A stretch of DNA of 64,000 bases, from the NCBI RefSeq assembly GCF_008373765.1, contig NZ_VUJW01000010.1, positions 248,001-312,000 of the forward strand, in the 5' to 3' direction. Shown here in pieces: positions 42,894 through 52,281 of the stretch (position 1 is the first letter of the stretch; each line of letters opens with the position of its first letter). The notes beneath the pieces were generated by a model. It was not told the origin of the DNA. It ran no database searches and saw nothing but the letters and a program-made list of their open reading frames with translations. Both the position numbers and the translations under genes were made by a program. The stretch comes from Nocardioides antri. GTDB taxonomy: Bacteria; Actinomycetota; Actinomycetes; Propionibacteriales; Nocardioidaceae.

Positions 42894-43739
42894 TCAGTCG
42901 TAGGTGTAGAAGCCCCGGCCGGTCTTCCGGCCGAGCAGCCCGGCGGACACCATCCGCAGGAGCAGCGGCGGGGGAGCGTAGAGCGGCTCCTTGAACTCCT
43001 CGTAGAGCGACTCCGCGACGGCCTTGACCGTGTCGAGGCCGATCAGGTCGGCCAGAGCGAGCGGCCCCTGCGGGTGGGCGGCGCCGAGCACCAGACCGTG
43101 GTCGATGTCCTCGGGCGTGGCGAAGCCCGACTCCATCATCCGGATCGCCGACAGGATGAACGGGATCAGCAGCGCGTTGACCACGAAGCCCGCGCGGTCC
43201 TGGCACAGGATCGCCTGCTTGCCCAGCTGCTGCTCGACGAACGCGCGGGACCGGGTCGTCGTCTCCTCCGACGTCATCAGGCTCGGGACCAGCTCGACCA
43301 GCTTGAGGACGGGGACCGGGTTGAAGAAGTGGATGCCGAGGATCTGCTGCGGCCGCTGCGTGACGACGGCGAGCTTCATGATCGGGATCGACGAGGTGTT
43401 GGACGCGAGGATCGCGTCGGGCGCGACGATCTTGTCGAGCTTCGCGAAGAGGTCGACCTTGGCGTCCTCGTTCTCGACGATCGCCTCGATGACGAGCTCG
43501 CGGTCGGCGAGCTCGTCGAGGTCGGTGCCGACGCGGACCTGCGCCAGCACGTCGTCGGGGTGGAGGATCTTGCCGCGCTCGGCCGCGCGTCGTACGGACT
43601 TCTCGATGCGTGCCCGGGCGGCCTCAGCAGCGGGTGCGTCCGACTCGACCACGAGCACGTCGCAGCCGGCGCGGGCGCACACCTCCGCGATGCCCGACCC
43701 CATCAGGCCGCCACCCACGACGCCGATCCGTTCCATCAT
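42894..43739 (-). CDS. 3-hydroxybutyryl-CoA dehydrogenase
   Basis: A 281-residue NAD-dependent 3-hydroxyacyl-CoA dehydrogenase. Rossmann motif GVVGGGLMGSGIAEV at the N terminus, catalytic His/Glu region LGIHFFNPVPVLKLVELV (His about residue 138), and C-terminal dimerisation domain ending LLGRKTGRGFYTYD. It lies next to the phenylacetate cluster but outside its operon. The paralogue at 52281 is inside the paa operon. Confidence 0.9.
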   Translation of the reverse strand: MMERIGVVGGGLMGSGIAEVCARAGCDVLVVESDAPAAEAARARIEKSVRRAAERGKILHPDDVLAQVRVGTDLDELADRELVIEAIVENEDAKVDLFAKLDKIVAPDAILASNTSSIPIMKLAVVTQRPQQILGIHFFNPVPVLKLVELVPSLMTSEETTTRSRAFVEQQLGKQAILCQDRAGFVVNALLIPFILSAIRMMESGFATPEDIDHGLVLGAAHPQGPLALADLIGLDTVKAVAESLYEEFKEPLYAPPPLLLRMVSAGLLGRKTGRGFYTYD

Positions 43740-43822
43740 GTGCGCATCCCATCCCTGTGATCTGCCCCCGCGCCGCCACGCTATTGGCTACTGGCGGGTC
43801 AGCAAACTCGCTCTTATCGGGC

Positions 43823-44449
43823 TCAGCCGTGCAGACCGTGGAAGAGCACGCCGGTCACGGCCGAAGCGAGCGTCTCCGGTGGGATCGGCCCGTCCGGGCG
43901 GTACCAGTCGACCAGCGAGTTGACCATGCCGAACACGAGACGGCTCACGATCTCCGGGTCCAGGTCGTCGCGCAGGTCGCCCTCGTCGACGGCCTGCTTG
44001 ACCACCGTCGCGAGCCGCTCGTCGATGTGGCGCCGACGCTCGAGCGCCGCCTGCTCCAACGGGCTGTTGCCGCGGACCCGCAGAAGCAGGGTCACTGCCG
44101 GCAGGTGGGCGACGAGGATGTGGACGGCAGCCTGGACCGTGGCCTGCAACCGGTCGTAGGCGCGCTCGTCGCGGGTCGCGTCGGCAGCGGCGGCGACGGC
44201 CGCGTCGAGCCCGTCCAGGGCCTCGTCGAGGGCAGCCGCGAGGATCGCTTCCTTGCTGTCGAAGTGGTGGTAGATCGCCGACTTCGTGATCCCGAGGTCG
44301 ACGGCGAGGTCGTTGATCGACGTGGCGTCGTAGCCCTGCCGGTTGAAGAGGTCGATCGCCCGCCGCAGGACCGTGTCCTGGTCGTAGCCCGGCCGTCCGC
44401 GCGGACGTCGTGCAGCCGGGGCGGCGGGCGCGGCAGTGACGTCAGGCAT
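43823..44449 (-). CDS. paaR: TetR family regulator of the paa cluster (PaaR-like)
   Basis: A 208-residue TetR repressor with a Pro/Ala-rich N terminus, then HTH (residues about 24-70; INDLAVDLGITKSAIYHHFDSKEAIL). Homologues in actinobacteria repress phenylacetate genes and respond to phenylacetyl-CoA. It overlaps the start of paaZ's 3' end by eight bases on the same strand, so it is cotranscribed with paaZ. Probable target: the inverted repeat at 46567-46588. Confidence 0.8.
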   Translation of the reverse strand: MPDVTAAPAAPAARRPRGRPGYDQDTVLRRAIDLFNRQGYDATSINDLAVDLGITKSAIYHHFDSKEAILAAALDEALDGLDAAVAAAADATRDERAYDRLQATVQAAVHILVAHLPAVTLLLRVRGNSPLEQAALERRRHIDERLATVVKQAVDEGDLRDDLDPEIVSRLVFGMVNSLVDWYRPDGPIPPETLASAVTGVLFHGLHG

Positions 44450-46499
44450 GCGCCTGATCGTCCCAGGTCTTCGCGACCAGGGTGAGCACGTCGTACGTCG
44501 CCACCGGGGCGTCGTCCTGGTTGGTGACGACCGCGTCCCACCGGACCTCGCCGTAGTCGGCGGAGGACCGGGGCGTGATCTGCTTGACGGTGAGCGTCAC
44601 CCGGATGGTGTCCTCGGCCTTCACCGGCGTGAGGAACCGCAGGTTGTCGACACCGAAGTTGGCCAGCACCGGTCCCGGGTCGGGGTCGACGAAGAGGCCG
44701 GCGGCCAGCGAGACCACGAGGTACCCGTGGGCGACGATCCCGCCGAACAGCGGGTTGGCGGCCGCTGCTTCCGGGTCGGTGTGGGCGTAGAACGTGTCGC
44801 CGGTGAACTCCGCGAAGTGGTCGATGTCGGCGAGGCTGACCGTGCGCGGCTCGGACACGATGCTGTCGCCGATCCGCAGCTCCTGCAGGCTCTTGCGGAA
44901 GGGGTGCACGTCGTCGTCGCGCCGCTGGGAGCCGGTGGTCCAGCGGCCGGTGATCGCGGTGAGCATGTCGGGGGAGCCCTGGACCGCGGTGCGCTGCATG
45001 TGGTGGAGCACGCCGCGGATGCCGCCGAGCTCCTCGCCGCCACCGGCGCGTCCGGGACCGCCGTGCACCAGCACGGGAAGCGGGCTGCCGTGCCCGCCCG
45101 CCGCCGCAGCCTCGGCGGCGTCGTCGCGGTCGAGCACGAGGATCCGGCCGTGCCAGGGCGCCAGGCCCAGGGTGACGTCGCGCGCGAAGCCGGGGTCATG
45201 GGTCGCGACGGAGGCGACCAGGCTGCCCCTGCCGCGGGCGGCGAGCTCGACCGCCTCCTCGGTGGAGGAGTAGGGCAGCACCGTGGACACCGGGCCGAAG
45301 GGCTCGACGTCGTGTGGCTCGGCGGCACCGGGGTGGGCCTTGAGCAGCACCGGCGACATGAACGCGCCCCGCTCGGGGTCGGCGCCCACGACGTCGACAC
45401 GGTCCGGGTCGCCGAAGACCACGTCGGAGCTGTTGCGCAGCGCCTCGATCGCCTTCCGCACCTCGTCGCGCTGGGCGAGGCTCGCGAGAGCGCCCATCCG
45501 CACGGACTCGTCGGCAGGGTCGCCGACGGTGATCTTGGCGAGGCGCGCGCTGATCGCCTCGACGACGGCGTCGGTCATCGGTGCCGGGACGATCGTCCTG
45601 CGGATCGCGGTGCACTTCTGGCCGGCCTTCACCGTCATCTCGGTGACGACGCTCTTCACGAAGAGGTCGAACTCCGGGTCCTCGGTCTTCACGTCGGGCC
45701 CCAGGATCGAGCAGTTGAGGGAGTCCGCCTCGACCCCGAGGCGGACGCCGCGGTGGAGGACCGCGCGATGGTTGCGCAGGATCTCGCCGGTGTGGGCGGA
45801 CCCGGTGAACGCCACGGAGTCCTGCTCGCCGAGCTCGTCGAGGAGCGTGCCTGCGCTGCCGCAGACCAGCTGGAGGCTGCCCTCTGGGAGGATCCCGGAC
45901 TCGAGGATGCGCCGGACCACGGCCTCGGTGAGGTACGCCGTCTGGCTGGCCGGCTTCACGATGCTGGGCAGCCCTGCGAGGAACGCCGGCGCGAGCTTCT
46001 CGAGCATGCCCCAGACCGGGAAGTTGAAGGCGTTGATCTGCACGGCGACGCCCGTGCGCGACGTGTGGATGTGCTGACCGACGAAGGTCCCGCCGCGACC
46101 GAGCGCCTCGGTCCCGCCGTCGAGCACGACGGTGTCGTTGGGCAGCTCGCGGGCGCCCTTGCTCGCGTAGGAGAACAGGGTGCCGATGCCGCCGTCGATG
46201 TCGACCATCGAGTCGCGCCGGGTGGCACCGGTGTGGCGGGAGACCTCGTAGAACTCGTCCTTGTGCTGGCCGAGGTGCTTGGCGAGCGCCTTCAGCAGTC
46301 CGGCGCGCTCGTGGAAGGTCAGCCGTCGTACGGCGGGACCGCCGACCTCGCGCCCGTAGGACACCAGGGCGGCGTGGTCGAGCCCTCGGCTCGAGACCCG
46401 GGCGACCTCCTCGCCGGTGACCGCGTCGAGGACCGGCTCGCCCTCGTCCTGCGCGCGGAACCAGCTGCCCGCGACATAGCTCTCCAGCAGTGCGCTCAC
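44442..46499 (-). CDS. paaZ: Bifunctional oxepin-CoA hydrolase / 3-oxo-5,6-dehydrosuberyl-CoA semialdehyde dehydrogenase
   Basis: A 685-residue fusion that opens the oxepin-CoA ring and oxidises the aldehyde in the phenylacetate pathway. An N-terminal aldehyde dehydrogenase (residues about 1-510; Glu in GVEADSLN about 256, Cys in AGQKCTAIRR about 295) precedes a C-terminal MaoC-type hydratase (about 530-685; Asp and His in GDTFYAHTD). Both halves keep their catalytic residues. GTG start 46499. Divergent from paaA across a probable operator. Confidence 0.95.
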   Translation of the reverse strand: MSALLESYVAGSWFRAQDEGEPVLDAVTGEEVARVSSRGLDHAALVSYGREVGGPAVRRLTFHERAGLLKALAKHLGQHKDEFYEVSRHTGATRRDSMVDIDGGIGTLFSYASKGARELPNDTVVLDGGTEALGRGGTFVGQHIHTSRTGVAVQINAFNFPVWGMLEKLAPAFLAGLPSIVKPASQTAYLTEAVVRRILESGILPEGSLQLVCGSAGTLLDELGEQDSVAFTGSAHTGEILRNHRAVLHRGVRLGVEADSLNCSILGPDVKTEDPEFDLFVKSVVTEMTVKAGQKCTAIRRTIVPAPMTDAVVEAISARLAKITVGDPADESVRMGALASLAQRDEVRKAIEALRNSSDVVFGDPDRVDVVGADPERGAFMSPVLLKAHPGAAEPHDVEPFGPVSTVLPYSSTEEAVELAARGRGSLVASVATHDPGFARDVTLGLAPWHGRILVLDRDDAAEAAAAGGHGSPLPVLVHGGPGRAGGGEELGGIRGVLHHMQRTAVQGSPDMLTAITGRWTTGSQRRDDDVHPFRKSLQELRIGDSIVSEPRTVSLADIDHFAEFTGDTFYAHTDPEAAAANPLFGGIVAHGYLVVSLAAGLFVDPDPGPVLANFGVDNLRFLTPVKAEDTIRVTLTVKQITPRSSADYGEVRWDAVVTNQDDAPVATYDVLTLVAKTWDDQAHA

Positions 46500-46566
46500 G
46501 GTTGCGCTTCCTTCCGATGGGGGTCGGGGCGGGCCGTTGCGCGACCCGGATGCGTGTGCCACAGTA

Positions 46567-46588
46567 TTACAGAACGTTCGGTCAGTAA
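46567..46588. promoter_or_regulatory. PaaR-type operator between paaZ and paaA
   Basis: An imperfect 22-bp inverted repeat, left half TTACAGAACG and right half CGGTCAGTAA, centred between the divergent paaZ and paaA starts. The CGGTCAGT half resembles the conserved half-site of PaaR-regulated promoters in Corynebacterium-type actinobacteria. Likely bound by the TetR protein at 43823. Confidence 0.6.
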
Positions 46589-46615
46589 ATAGTCGTTGTC
46601 GCCCTGGAGGTGCCC

Positions 46616-47566
46616 ATGTCGTCCGCCGTCGCGGAACCCGAGCTCGCCGCGCAGTTCGAGGCGACCGTCCGCCGCAAGGACCGCATCGAGCCGCGCGACT
46701 GGATGCCCGACGCCTACCGGAAGACCGTGGTGCGGCAGGTCGCCCAGCACGCGCACTCGGAGATCATCGGCATGCAGCCGGAGGGCGCCTGGATCGGCCG
46801 CGCGCCGTCGCTGCGGCGCAAGGCGACCCTGCTGGCCAAGGTGCAGGACGAGGCCGGCCATGGGCTCTACCTGTACTCCGCCACGGAGACGCTCGGCGTC
46901 TCCCGGCAGCACCTGACCGAGATGCTCATCGCCGGGAAGCAGAAGTACTCCTCGATCTTCAACTACCCGGCGCTGTCGTACGCCGACGTCGGCACCATCG
47001 GGTGGCTGGTCGACGGCGCTGCGATCTGCAACCAGGTGCCGCTGTGCCGCACGTCGTACGGGCCCTACGGACGGGCGATGATCCGGATCTGCAAGGAGGA
47101 GTCCTTCCACCAGCGGCAGGGCTACGAGCTGCTGATGACGATGATGCGCGGCACCGACGAGCAGCGGGCGATGGTGCAGGAGTCGGTCGACCGCTTCTGG
47201 TGGCCGGCGCTGATGATGTTCGGCCCGCCCGACGACGCGTCGCCGAACACCGAGCAGTCGATGGCGTGGGGGATCAAGACCCATACCAACGACGAGCTGC
47301 GGCAGCGGTTCGTCGACATGACCGTGCCTCAGGCCGAGGCGCTGGGCGTCACCCTGCCCGACCCCGACCTGGTGTGGAACGAGGAGCGCGGCGCGCACGA
47401 CTTCGGCCAGCCGGACTGGGACGAGTTCTGGGACGTCGTGAAGGGCAGCGGTCCGTGCAACGCGCAGCGCATCGCCCACCGCAAGCGCGCGTGGGACGAG
47501 GGCGCCTGGGTGCGCGAGGCCGCGGTGGCCTTCGCGAACGCGAACGACGAGGAGGTGCCGGCATGA
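46616..47566 (+). CDS. paaA: 1,2-phenylacetyl-CoA epoxidase, catalytic subunit PaaA
   Basis: A 316-residue diiron subunit that epoxidises the aromatic ring of phenylacetyl-CoA. Iron ligands are in KVQDEAGHG (about 80-88) and [10 protein letters not shown] (about 160-169). ATG 46616 has GGAGG six bases upstream; the GTG at 46610 lies in that site. First gene of a nine-gene paa operon, overlapping paaB by four bases. Confidence 0.95.
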   Translation: MSSAVAEPELAAQFEATVRRKDRIEPRDWMPDAYRKTVVRQVAQHAHSEIIGMQPEGAWIGRAPSLRRKATLLAKVQDEAGHGLYLYSATETLGVSRQHLTEMLIAGKQKYSSIFNYPALSYADVGTIGWLVDGAAICNQVPLCRTSYGPYGRAMIRICKEESFHQRQGYELLMTMMRGTDEQRAMVQESVDRFWWPALMMFGPPDDASPNTEQSMAWGIKTHTNDELRQRFVDMTVPQAEALGVTLPDPDLVWNEERGAHDFGQPDWDEFWDVVKGSGPCNAQRIAHRKRAWDEGAWVREAAVAFANANDEEVPA

Positions 47567-47856
47567 GCGACGTCCGGGGCGAGTGGCCGCTCTACGAGGT
47601 CTTCGTCCGTGGCAAGCGCGGCCTCAACCACGTCCACGTCGGCTCGCTGCACGCACCCGACGACGAGATGGCCGTGCGCCACGCCCGCGACGTCTACACC
47701 CGCCGCAACGAGGGCGTCTCGATCTGGGTGGTCCGCTCCGACGAGATCACCGCGTCGAGCCCGGACGAGAAGGACCCGCTGTTCGCGCCGAGCGGCGACA
47801 AGGTCTACCGGCACCCGACGTTCTACGACATCCCCGACGACGTGCCTCACATGTGA
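47563..47856 (+). CDS. paaB: 1,2-phenylacetyl-CoA epoxidase subunit PaaB
   Basis: A 97-residue PaaB with characteristic [20 protein letters not shown] start and a C-terminal tail ending DIPDDVPHM. Structural subunit that bridges PaaAC units. The ATG overlaps the paaA stop (ATGA). Confidence 0.95.
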   Translation: MSDVRGEWPLYEVFVRGKRGLNHVHVGSLHAPDDEMAVRHARDVYTRRNEGVSIWVVRSDEITASSPDEKDPLFAPSGDKVYRHPTFYDIPDDVPHM

Positions 47857-47870
47857 ATCTCGACAGGCTC

Positions 47871-47906
47871 GATCACCAAGGAAGACGCGATCACCAGGAA
47901 AGACCC
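47871..47906 (+). repeat. Tandem 18-base direct repeat carrying a ribosome site, before paaC
   Basis: Copy 1 (47871-47888) GATCACCAAGGAAGACGC and copy 2 (47889-47906) GATCACCAGGAAAGACCC differ at only three positions; each contains an AAGGAA or AGGAAA core. The second lies directly before the paaC ATG (47908). A REP-like CGACAGGCTC precedes them. It looks like a local duplication of a translation-initiation region. Confidence 0.7.
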
Positions 47907-47907
47907 G

Positions 47908-48762
47908 ATGGCTGAAGTCCACACCCACGAAGCCGACGACCACGACTCGGCGTACGCCGGCCTGCTCGTCAACGACGCCCACTGGGCTTTCGGCACCGAC
48001 TTCGAGGACCCGCTGGCCGGCGTCGACACCACGGTCCCCGAGGGGGTCGACGCGCAGGAGCTGGCGGCGTACTGCCTCCAGCTGGGCGACGACGCGCTGA
48101 TCCTTTCCCAAAGGCTCTCGGAGTGGTGCAGCCGCGCCCCCGACCTGGAGGAGGACATCGCGCTGGCCAACATCGCGCTGGACCTGCTCGGCCAGGCGCG
48201 GTTGCTCCTGGCCAGGGCGGCGGCAGCCGACCCGTCGTTGGTGCCGGCCCTGCCGGAGGGGTCCCCGGTGCCGCCGGAGGACGCGCTGGCGTTCTTCCGC
48301 AGCGACCGCGAGTTTCGCAACGTCTGCCTGGTCGAGCTCCCCAACGGCGACTTCGCCGAGACGATCTGCCGGGTCCTGGTGTTCTCGACCTACCGGCTCG
48401 CGCTCTTCCAGCGGCTCACCGCGCACCCCGACGCCGTCCTGCGCGCGGTCGCGGTGAAGGGCCTGAAGGAGCTGGCCTACCACCGCGACTTCGCGGGCCG
48501 GTGGTTCCTCACCCTGGCGCGCGGGACCGAGGAGTCCCGGCGGCGCCTCGAGGCGGCGCTGGCTCAGGTCTGGGCCTACCGCCACGAGCTCGGGGACGAC
48601 CAGGATGCCGAGGTCGTGCTCGAGCAGGTGCTGGCCACCAGCGGCGTCGCAGCGCCCGGCGTACGACCCGTCTCGACCGTGGGCGGGCACACCGAGCACC
48701 TGAGCCGGCTGCTGGCCGAGATGCAGGTCGTGGCCCGTGCGCACCCGATGGGGCTCTGGTGA
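47908..48762 (+). CDS. paaC: 1,2-phenylacetyl-CoA epoxidase subunit PaaC
   Basis: A 284-residue ferritin-like subunit that forms the structural heterodimer with PaaA. It has the PaaC features LSEWCSRAPDLEEDIALANI and KELAYHRDFAGRWFLTLARG but no complete diiron site, as expected. A 50-base gap with tandem repeats precedes it, whereas all other genes of the operon overlap or nearly so. Confidence 0.9.
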   Translation: MAEVHTHEADDHDSAYAGLLVNDAHWAFGTDFEDPLAGVDTTVPEGVDAQELAAYCLQLGDDALILSQRLSEWCSRAPDLEEDIALANIALDLLGQARLLLARAAAADPSLVPALPEGSPVPPEDALAFFRSDREFRNVCLVELPNGDFAETICRVLVFSTYRLALFQRLTAHPDAVLRAVAVKGLKELAYHRDFAGRWFLTLARGTEESRRRLEAALAQVWAYRHELGDDQDAEVVLEQVLATSGVAAPGVRPVSTVGGHTEHLSRLLAEMQVVARAHPMGLW

Positions 48763-49259
48763 GCACCCTGGAGCAGGCGCGGGCGGTGGCGGCCTCGGTC
48801 GTCGACCCCGAGCTGCCGATGCTCACGCTGCACGACCTCGGGGTGCTGCGGGAAGTCGCCCTGGACGACGACGGCGCGGTCGTCGTGGCCATCACGCCGA
48901 CGTACTCCGGCTGCCCGGCGATGGCGACGATGCGCGACGACCTGGTCCGGACGCTGCGGGACGCGGGGTTCGGCGACGCCCGGGTGCGGGTCACCCTCGA
49001 CCCGGCGTGGACCACCGACTGGATCACCCCGGAGGGCAGGGCGGCGCTGACCGAGGCCGGGATCTCGCCCCCGGGGCCTGCGCCCCGTCGCGAGGAGTCG
49101 GTCACCCTCCAGCTGGCGCCGACCCGGCGTTCGGTCCGGTGCCCGCGGTGCGGGGCCGACGACGTCGCGCTGACCTCGGAGTTCGGGTCGACCGCCTGCA
49201 AGGCGATGTACCGGTGCCGGGCGTGCCTCGAGCCGTTCGACCACGTGAAGGAGATCTGA
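48759..49259 (+). CDS. paaD: Phenylacetate-CoA oxygenase accessory subunit PaaD
   Basis: A 166-residue protein: an N-terminal DUF59 domain (DPELPMLTLHDLGVLR and YSGCPAMATM, about residues 17-55) and a C-terminal zinc ribbon (CPRCGAD...CRAC about 127-158). It probably matures the Fe-S or diiron centre of the epoxidase. GTG overlaps the paaC stop (GTGA). Confidence 0.9.
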   Translation: MSTLEQARAVAASVVDPELPMLTLHDLGVLREVALDDDGAVVVAITPTYSGCPAMATMRDDLVRTLRDAGFGDARVRVTLDPAWTTDWITPEGRAALTEAGISPPGPAPRREESVTLQLAPTRRSVRCPRCGADDVALTSEFGSTACKAMYRCRACLEPFDHVKEI

Positions 49260-49260
49260 C

Positions 49261-50346
49261 GTGACCGCGACCCTCGCCCCCGACCGGGCGGCCCGGACCG
49301 CCTTCCACGCCCTCACCGTCACCGACGTCCAGCGGCTGACCGACGACTCGGTGGCGGTCACGTTCGCCGTACCGGACGACCTGCAGGAGACCTTCGCCTT
49401 CGAGGCCGGCCAGTCGCTGACCCTCCGCCGCACGATCGACGGCGTCGAGCACCGGCGGACGTACTCCATCTGCTCGCCCGTCGGGTCCCCTCCGCGGATC
49501 GGTGTCCGCGAGATCCCCGGCGGCCTGTTCTCCTCGTGGCTCGTTCACCAGGTGCGCCCGGGCGACCGGATCGAGGTGCAGCCGCCGAGCGGCAGCTTCC
49601 GCGCCGATCCCGCCGCGGGCGGCCGGCACCTGTGCATCGCGGCCGGCTCCGGGATCACGCCGATGCTGTCGATCGCCGCGTCGGTGCTGGCCAACCCGCA
49701 GGCGCACGTGACGCTCCTCTACGGCAACCGGGCTACGACGTCGGTGATGTTCGCCGAGGAGCTGTCCGACCTCAAGGACGTCCACCACCACCGCTTCGAC
49801 CTGGTGCACGTCCTGTCCCGGGAGCCGCGCGACGTCGAGCTGTTCTCCGGGCGGCTGGACGCCGACCGGCTCCGCGACCTCCTGACGCTCCTGGTGCCCC
49901 TCGCCGACATGGACCACGTCTGGCTGTGCGGGCCGTTCGGCATGCTGGCGGACGCACGAGCGGTCCTGGAGGAGCTGGGGGTCCCGGCGGAGAAGGTGCA
50001 CTTCGAGCTCTTCTATGTCGACGAGCCGCCCCCGCAGCTCCGGCACGCCGACCGCGTCGTCGACGGGGTGACGAGCGAGGTGACCGTCACCCTCGACGGG
50101 CGTACGACGACCACGCCGATGGAGCGGGCCAAGTCCATCCTCGACTCCGCCCAGGAGATCCGGAGCGACCTGCCGTTCGCCTGCAAGGGCGGGGTCTGCG
50201 GCACCTGCCGCGCCAAGGTCTGCGACGGCGAGGTCGACATGGTCCGCAACTACGCGCTCGAGCCCGACGAGGTCGAGCGCAACTTCGTGCTCACCTGCCA
50301 GACCTACCCCGTCAGCCCTGCAGTCACCGTCGACTTCGACGCCTGA
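49261..50346 (+). CDS. paaE: Phenylacetyl-CoA epoxidase reductase PaaE
   Basis: A 361-residue NAD(P)H reductase: FAD domain (about 10-110; [10 protein letters not shown]), NAD(P) domain (about 115-235; [11 protein letters not shown]), C-terminal plant-type 2Fe-2S domain ([14 protein letters not shown] about 303-316 and a final Cys near 345). Transfers electrons to PaaABC. GTG start, one base after the paaD stop. Confidence 0.95.
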   Translation: MTATLAPDRAARTAFHALTVTDVQRLTDDSVAVTFAVPDDLQETFAFEAGQSLTLRRTIDGVEHRRTYSICSPVGSPPRIGVREIPGGLFSSWLVHQVRPGDRIEVQPPSGSFRADPAAGGRHLCIAAGSGITPMLSIAASVLANPQAHVTLLYGNRATTSVMFAEELSDLKDVHHHRFDLVHVLSREPRDVELFSGRLDADRLRDLLTLLVPLADMDHVWLCGPFGMLADARAVLEELGVPAEKVHFELFYVDEPPPQLRHADRVVDGVTSEVTVTLDGRTTTTPMERAKSILDSAQEIRSDLPFACKGGVCGTCRAKVCDGEVDMVRNYALEPDEVERNFVLTCQTYPVSPAVTVDFDA

Positions 50347-50365
50347 GAGCCGCGCAAGGAGACCT

Positions 50366-51532
50366 ATGTCCGAGGCATTCATCCTCGACGGCGTACGCAC
50401 GCCGATCGGCCGGCACGCCGGTGCGCTGGCCGGCGTACGCCCTGACGACCTCGCCGCGCTCGTGGTCCGCGCCGTCGTCGACAGGAGCGGCATCGACCCG
50501 GCCGACATCGACGAGGTCGTGCTCGGCGCCGCCAACCAGGCCGGCGAGGACAACCGCAATGTCGCCCGGATGGCCACGCTGTTGGCCGGCCTGCCCGACA
50601 GCGTCCCCGGGTTCACCGTCAACCGACTGTGCGCCTCCGGGCTCACGGCGATCACCACGGCCCGGCAGATGATCGCCTCGGGTGACGCCGACGTCGTCGT
50701 CGCGGGTGGCGTGGAGTCGATGACCCGCGCGCCGTGGGTCACCGAGAAGCCCGCGCGGGCCTGGGCGAAGCCCGGCCGGACCTGGGACACCTCGATCGGC
50801 TGGCGGTTCCCCAACCCGGCGTTCGACGCCGACACCACGATCACGATGCCGCAGACCGCGGAGCGGGTCGCCGAGCGATGGGCACTGGCCCGGGAGGAGC
50901 TCGACGCGTTCGCGCTGCGGTCGCACCAGCGGGCGGTGGCGGCCCAGAAGGACGGGCACTTCGACGCCGAGCTGGTCGCGGTCGGCGAGACGACCCAGGA
51001 CGAGGGGCCGCGCGCCGACACCACGGCGGAGAAGCTGGCACAGCTCCGCCCGATCCACGGGCCGGGCGGCGTCATCACGGCGGGCAACTCCAGCCCGCTC
51101 AACGACGGCGCCGCGGCCGTCGTGCTCGTGAGCGAGGCGTACGCCGCGCGGCACGGTCTGCAGCCACGGGCGCGGGTCGTCGCCGGGGCCAGCGCCGGGG
51201 TCGCCCCCGACATCATGGGCATCGGACCGGTGCCGGCCACCCGCAAGGTGCTCGCCCGCGCCGGCTGGTCGGTGGCCGACCTCGACTCCGTCGAGCTCAA
51301 CGAGGCCTTCGCCTCGCAGTCGCTCGCGTGCGTGCGGGACCTCGGCCTCGACGAGGAGGTCGTCAACCCGGACGGGGGCGCGATCGCGCTGGGGCACCCG
51401 CTCGGCTGCTCGGGAACGCGGATCACGGTCACCCTGCTGCACCGGCTGGAGCGCACCGGTGGGCGCCGCGGCCTGGCCACGATGTGCGTGGGCGTCGGCC
51501 AGGGCTCCGCGCTGCTGCTGGAGCGGCCGTGA
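50366..51532 (+). CDS. paaJ: Thiolase of phenylacetate degradation (3-oxoadipyl-CoA / 3-oxo-5,6-dehydrosuberyl-CoA thiolase)
   Basis: A 388-residue degradative thiolase: nucleophilic Cys in NRLCASGL (about residue 90), HxxE-type [11 protein letters not shown] (about 312), and final catalytic Cys/His in CVGVGQG and GHPLGCSG. It cleaves both ring-fission acyl-CoA intermediates. ATG with GGAG eight bases upstream. Its stop overlaps paaF (GTGA). Confidence 0.9.
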   Translation: MSEAFILDGVRTPIGRHAGALAGVRPDDLAALVVRAVVDRSGIDPADIDEVVLGAANQAGEDNRNVARMATLLAGLPDSVPGFTVNRLCASGLTAITTARQMIASGDADVVVAGGVESMTRAPWVTEKPARAWAKPGRTWDTSIGWRFPNPAFDADTTITMPQTAERVAERWALAREELDAFALRSHQRAVAAQKDGHFDAELVAVGETTQDEGPRADTTAEKLAQLRPIHGPGGVITAGNSSPLNDGAAAVVLVSEAYAARHGLQPRARVVAGASAGVAPDIMGIGPVPATRKVLARAGWSVADLDSVELNEAFASQSLACVRDLGLDEEVVNPDGGAIALGHPLGCSGTRITVTLLHRLERTGGRRGLATMCVGVGQGSALLLERP

Positions 51533-52281
51533 CCGGGCCGGTGCTCGTCGAGGAGCACGACGACCGGGTCGTGCTCCGGCTCGACCGGCCCGAGGTCCGC
51601 AACGCCATCGACCACGCAACCGTCGACGCGCTCCACGAGGCCTGCCGGTTGCTGGAGGACGAGCCGCGGGTGGCGATGGTCATCGGGTCCGGCGGCACGT
51701 TCGCCGCCGGTGCCGACATCGTCCAGCTCCGCGAGCGGCGGCGCGACGACGCCCTCGCCGGCATCAACTCCGGCGTCTTCGACCGGATCGCCCGGCTGCC
51801 GATGCCCGTGATCGCCCTCGTCGACGGCTACGCGCTCGGCGGGGGAGCAGAGCTCGCCTACGCCTGCGACTTCCGGATCGGCACCCCGGCCACGCGGATC
51901 GGCAACCCCGAGCCCGGGCTGGGGATCCTCGCCGCGGCCGGGGCGACGTGGCGGCTGCGCGAGCTGGTGGGGGAGCCGCTCGCCAAGGAGATCCTGCTCG
52001 CCGGGCGGGTCCTCGGGGCCGACGAGGCGCTCGCCGTACGACTGCTCAACGAGGTCGTCCCGGCGGAGGACCTGGAGGCCGCCGGCCACCGGCTGGCCGA
52101 CCGGATCGCCGCCCAGGCGCCGCTCGCCGTACGCCTCACCAAACGGGCGTTCCACGCCCCGCGGGAGGCGCACCCGCTCATCGACGACATCGCCCAGGCG
52201 GTGCTCTTCGAGACCCAGGACAAGCACGAGCGGATGACCGCGTTCCTCGAGCGGCGCTCGAAGCCGGAGAAGGAGAAGTGA
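51529..52281 (+). CDS. paaF: Enoyl-CoA hydratase PaaF
   Basis: A 250-residue crotonase with the oxyanion-hole and catalytic Glu motifs [11 protein letters not shown] (about residue 105) and [13 protein letters not shown] (about 124). Both catalytic Glu are present, which points to the hydratase (PaaF) rather than the isomerase. GTG start overlaps the paaJ stop; its own stop overlaps paaH (TGATG). Confidence 0.85.
   Translation: MTGPVLVEEHDDRVVLRLDRPEVRNAIDHATVDALHEACRLLEDEPRVAMVIGSGGTFAAGADIVQLRERRRDDALAGINSGVFDRIARLPMPVIALVDGYALGGGAELAYACDFRIGTPATRIGNPEPGLGILAAAGATWRLRELVGEPLAKEILLAGRVLGADEALAVRLLNEVVPAEDLEAAGHRLADRIAAQAPLAVRLTKRAFHAPREAHPLIDDIAQAVLFETQDKHERMTAFLERRSKPEKEK

Noticed and set aside
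44436-46592. A long plus-strand open frame of 718 codons
   Set aside because: It is antisense to paaZ, whose two catalytic domains are complete; the other frame has no recognisable domain.
49102-52227. A 1041-codon open frame on the minus strand, antisense to paaD-paaF
   Set aside because: It mirrors well-conserved paa genes and has shadow-like composition (Arg, Pro, Gly and Ala runs, no domain).
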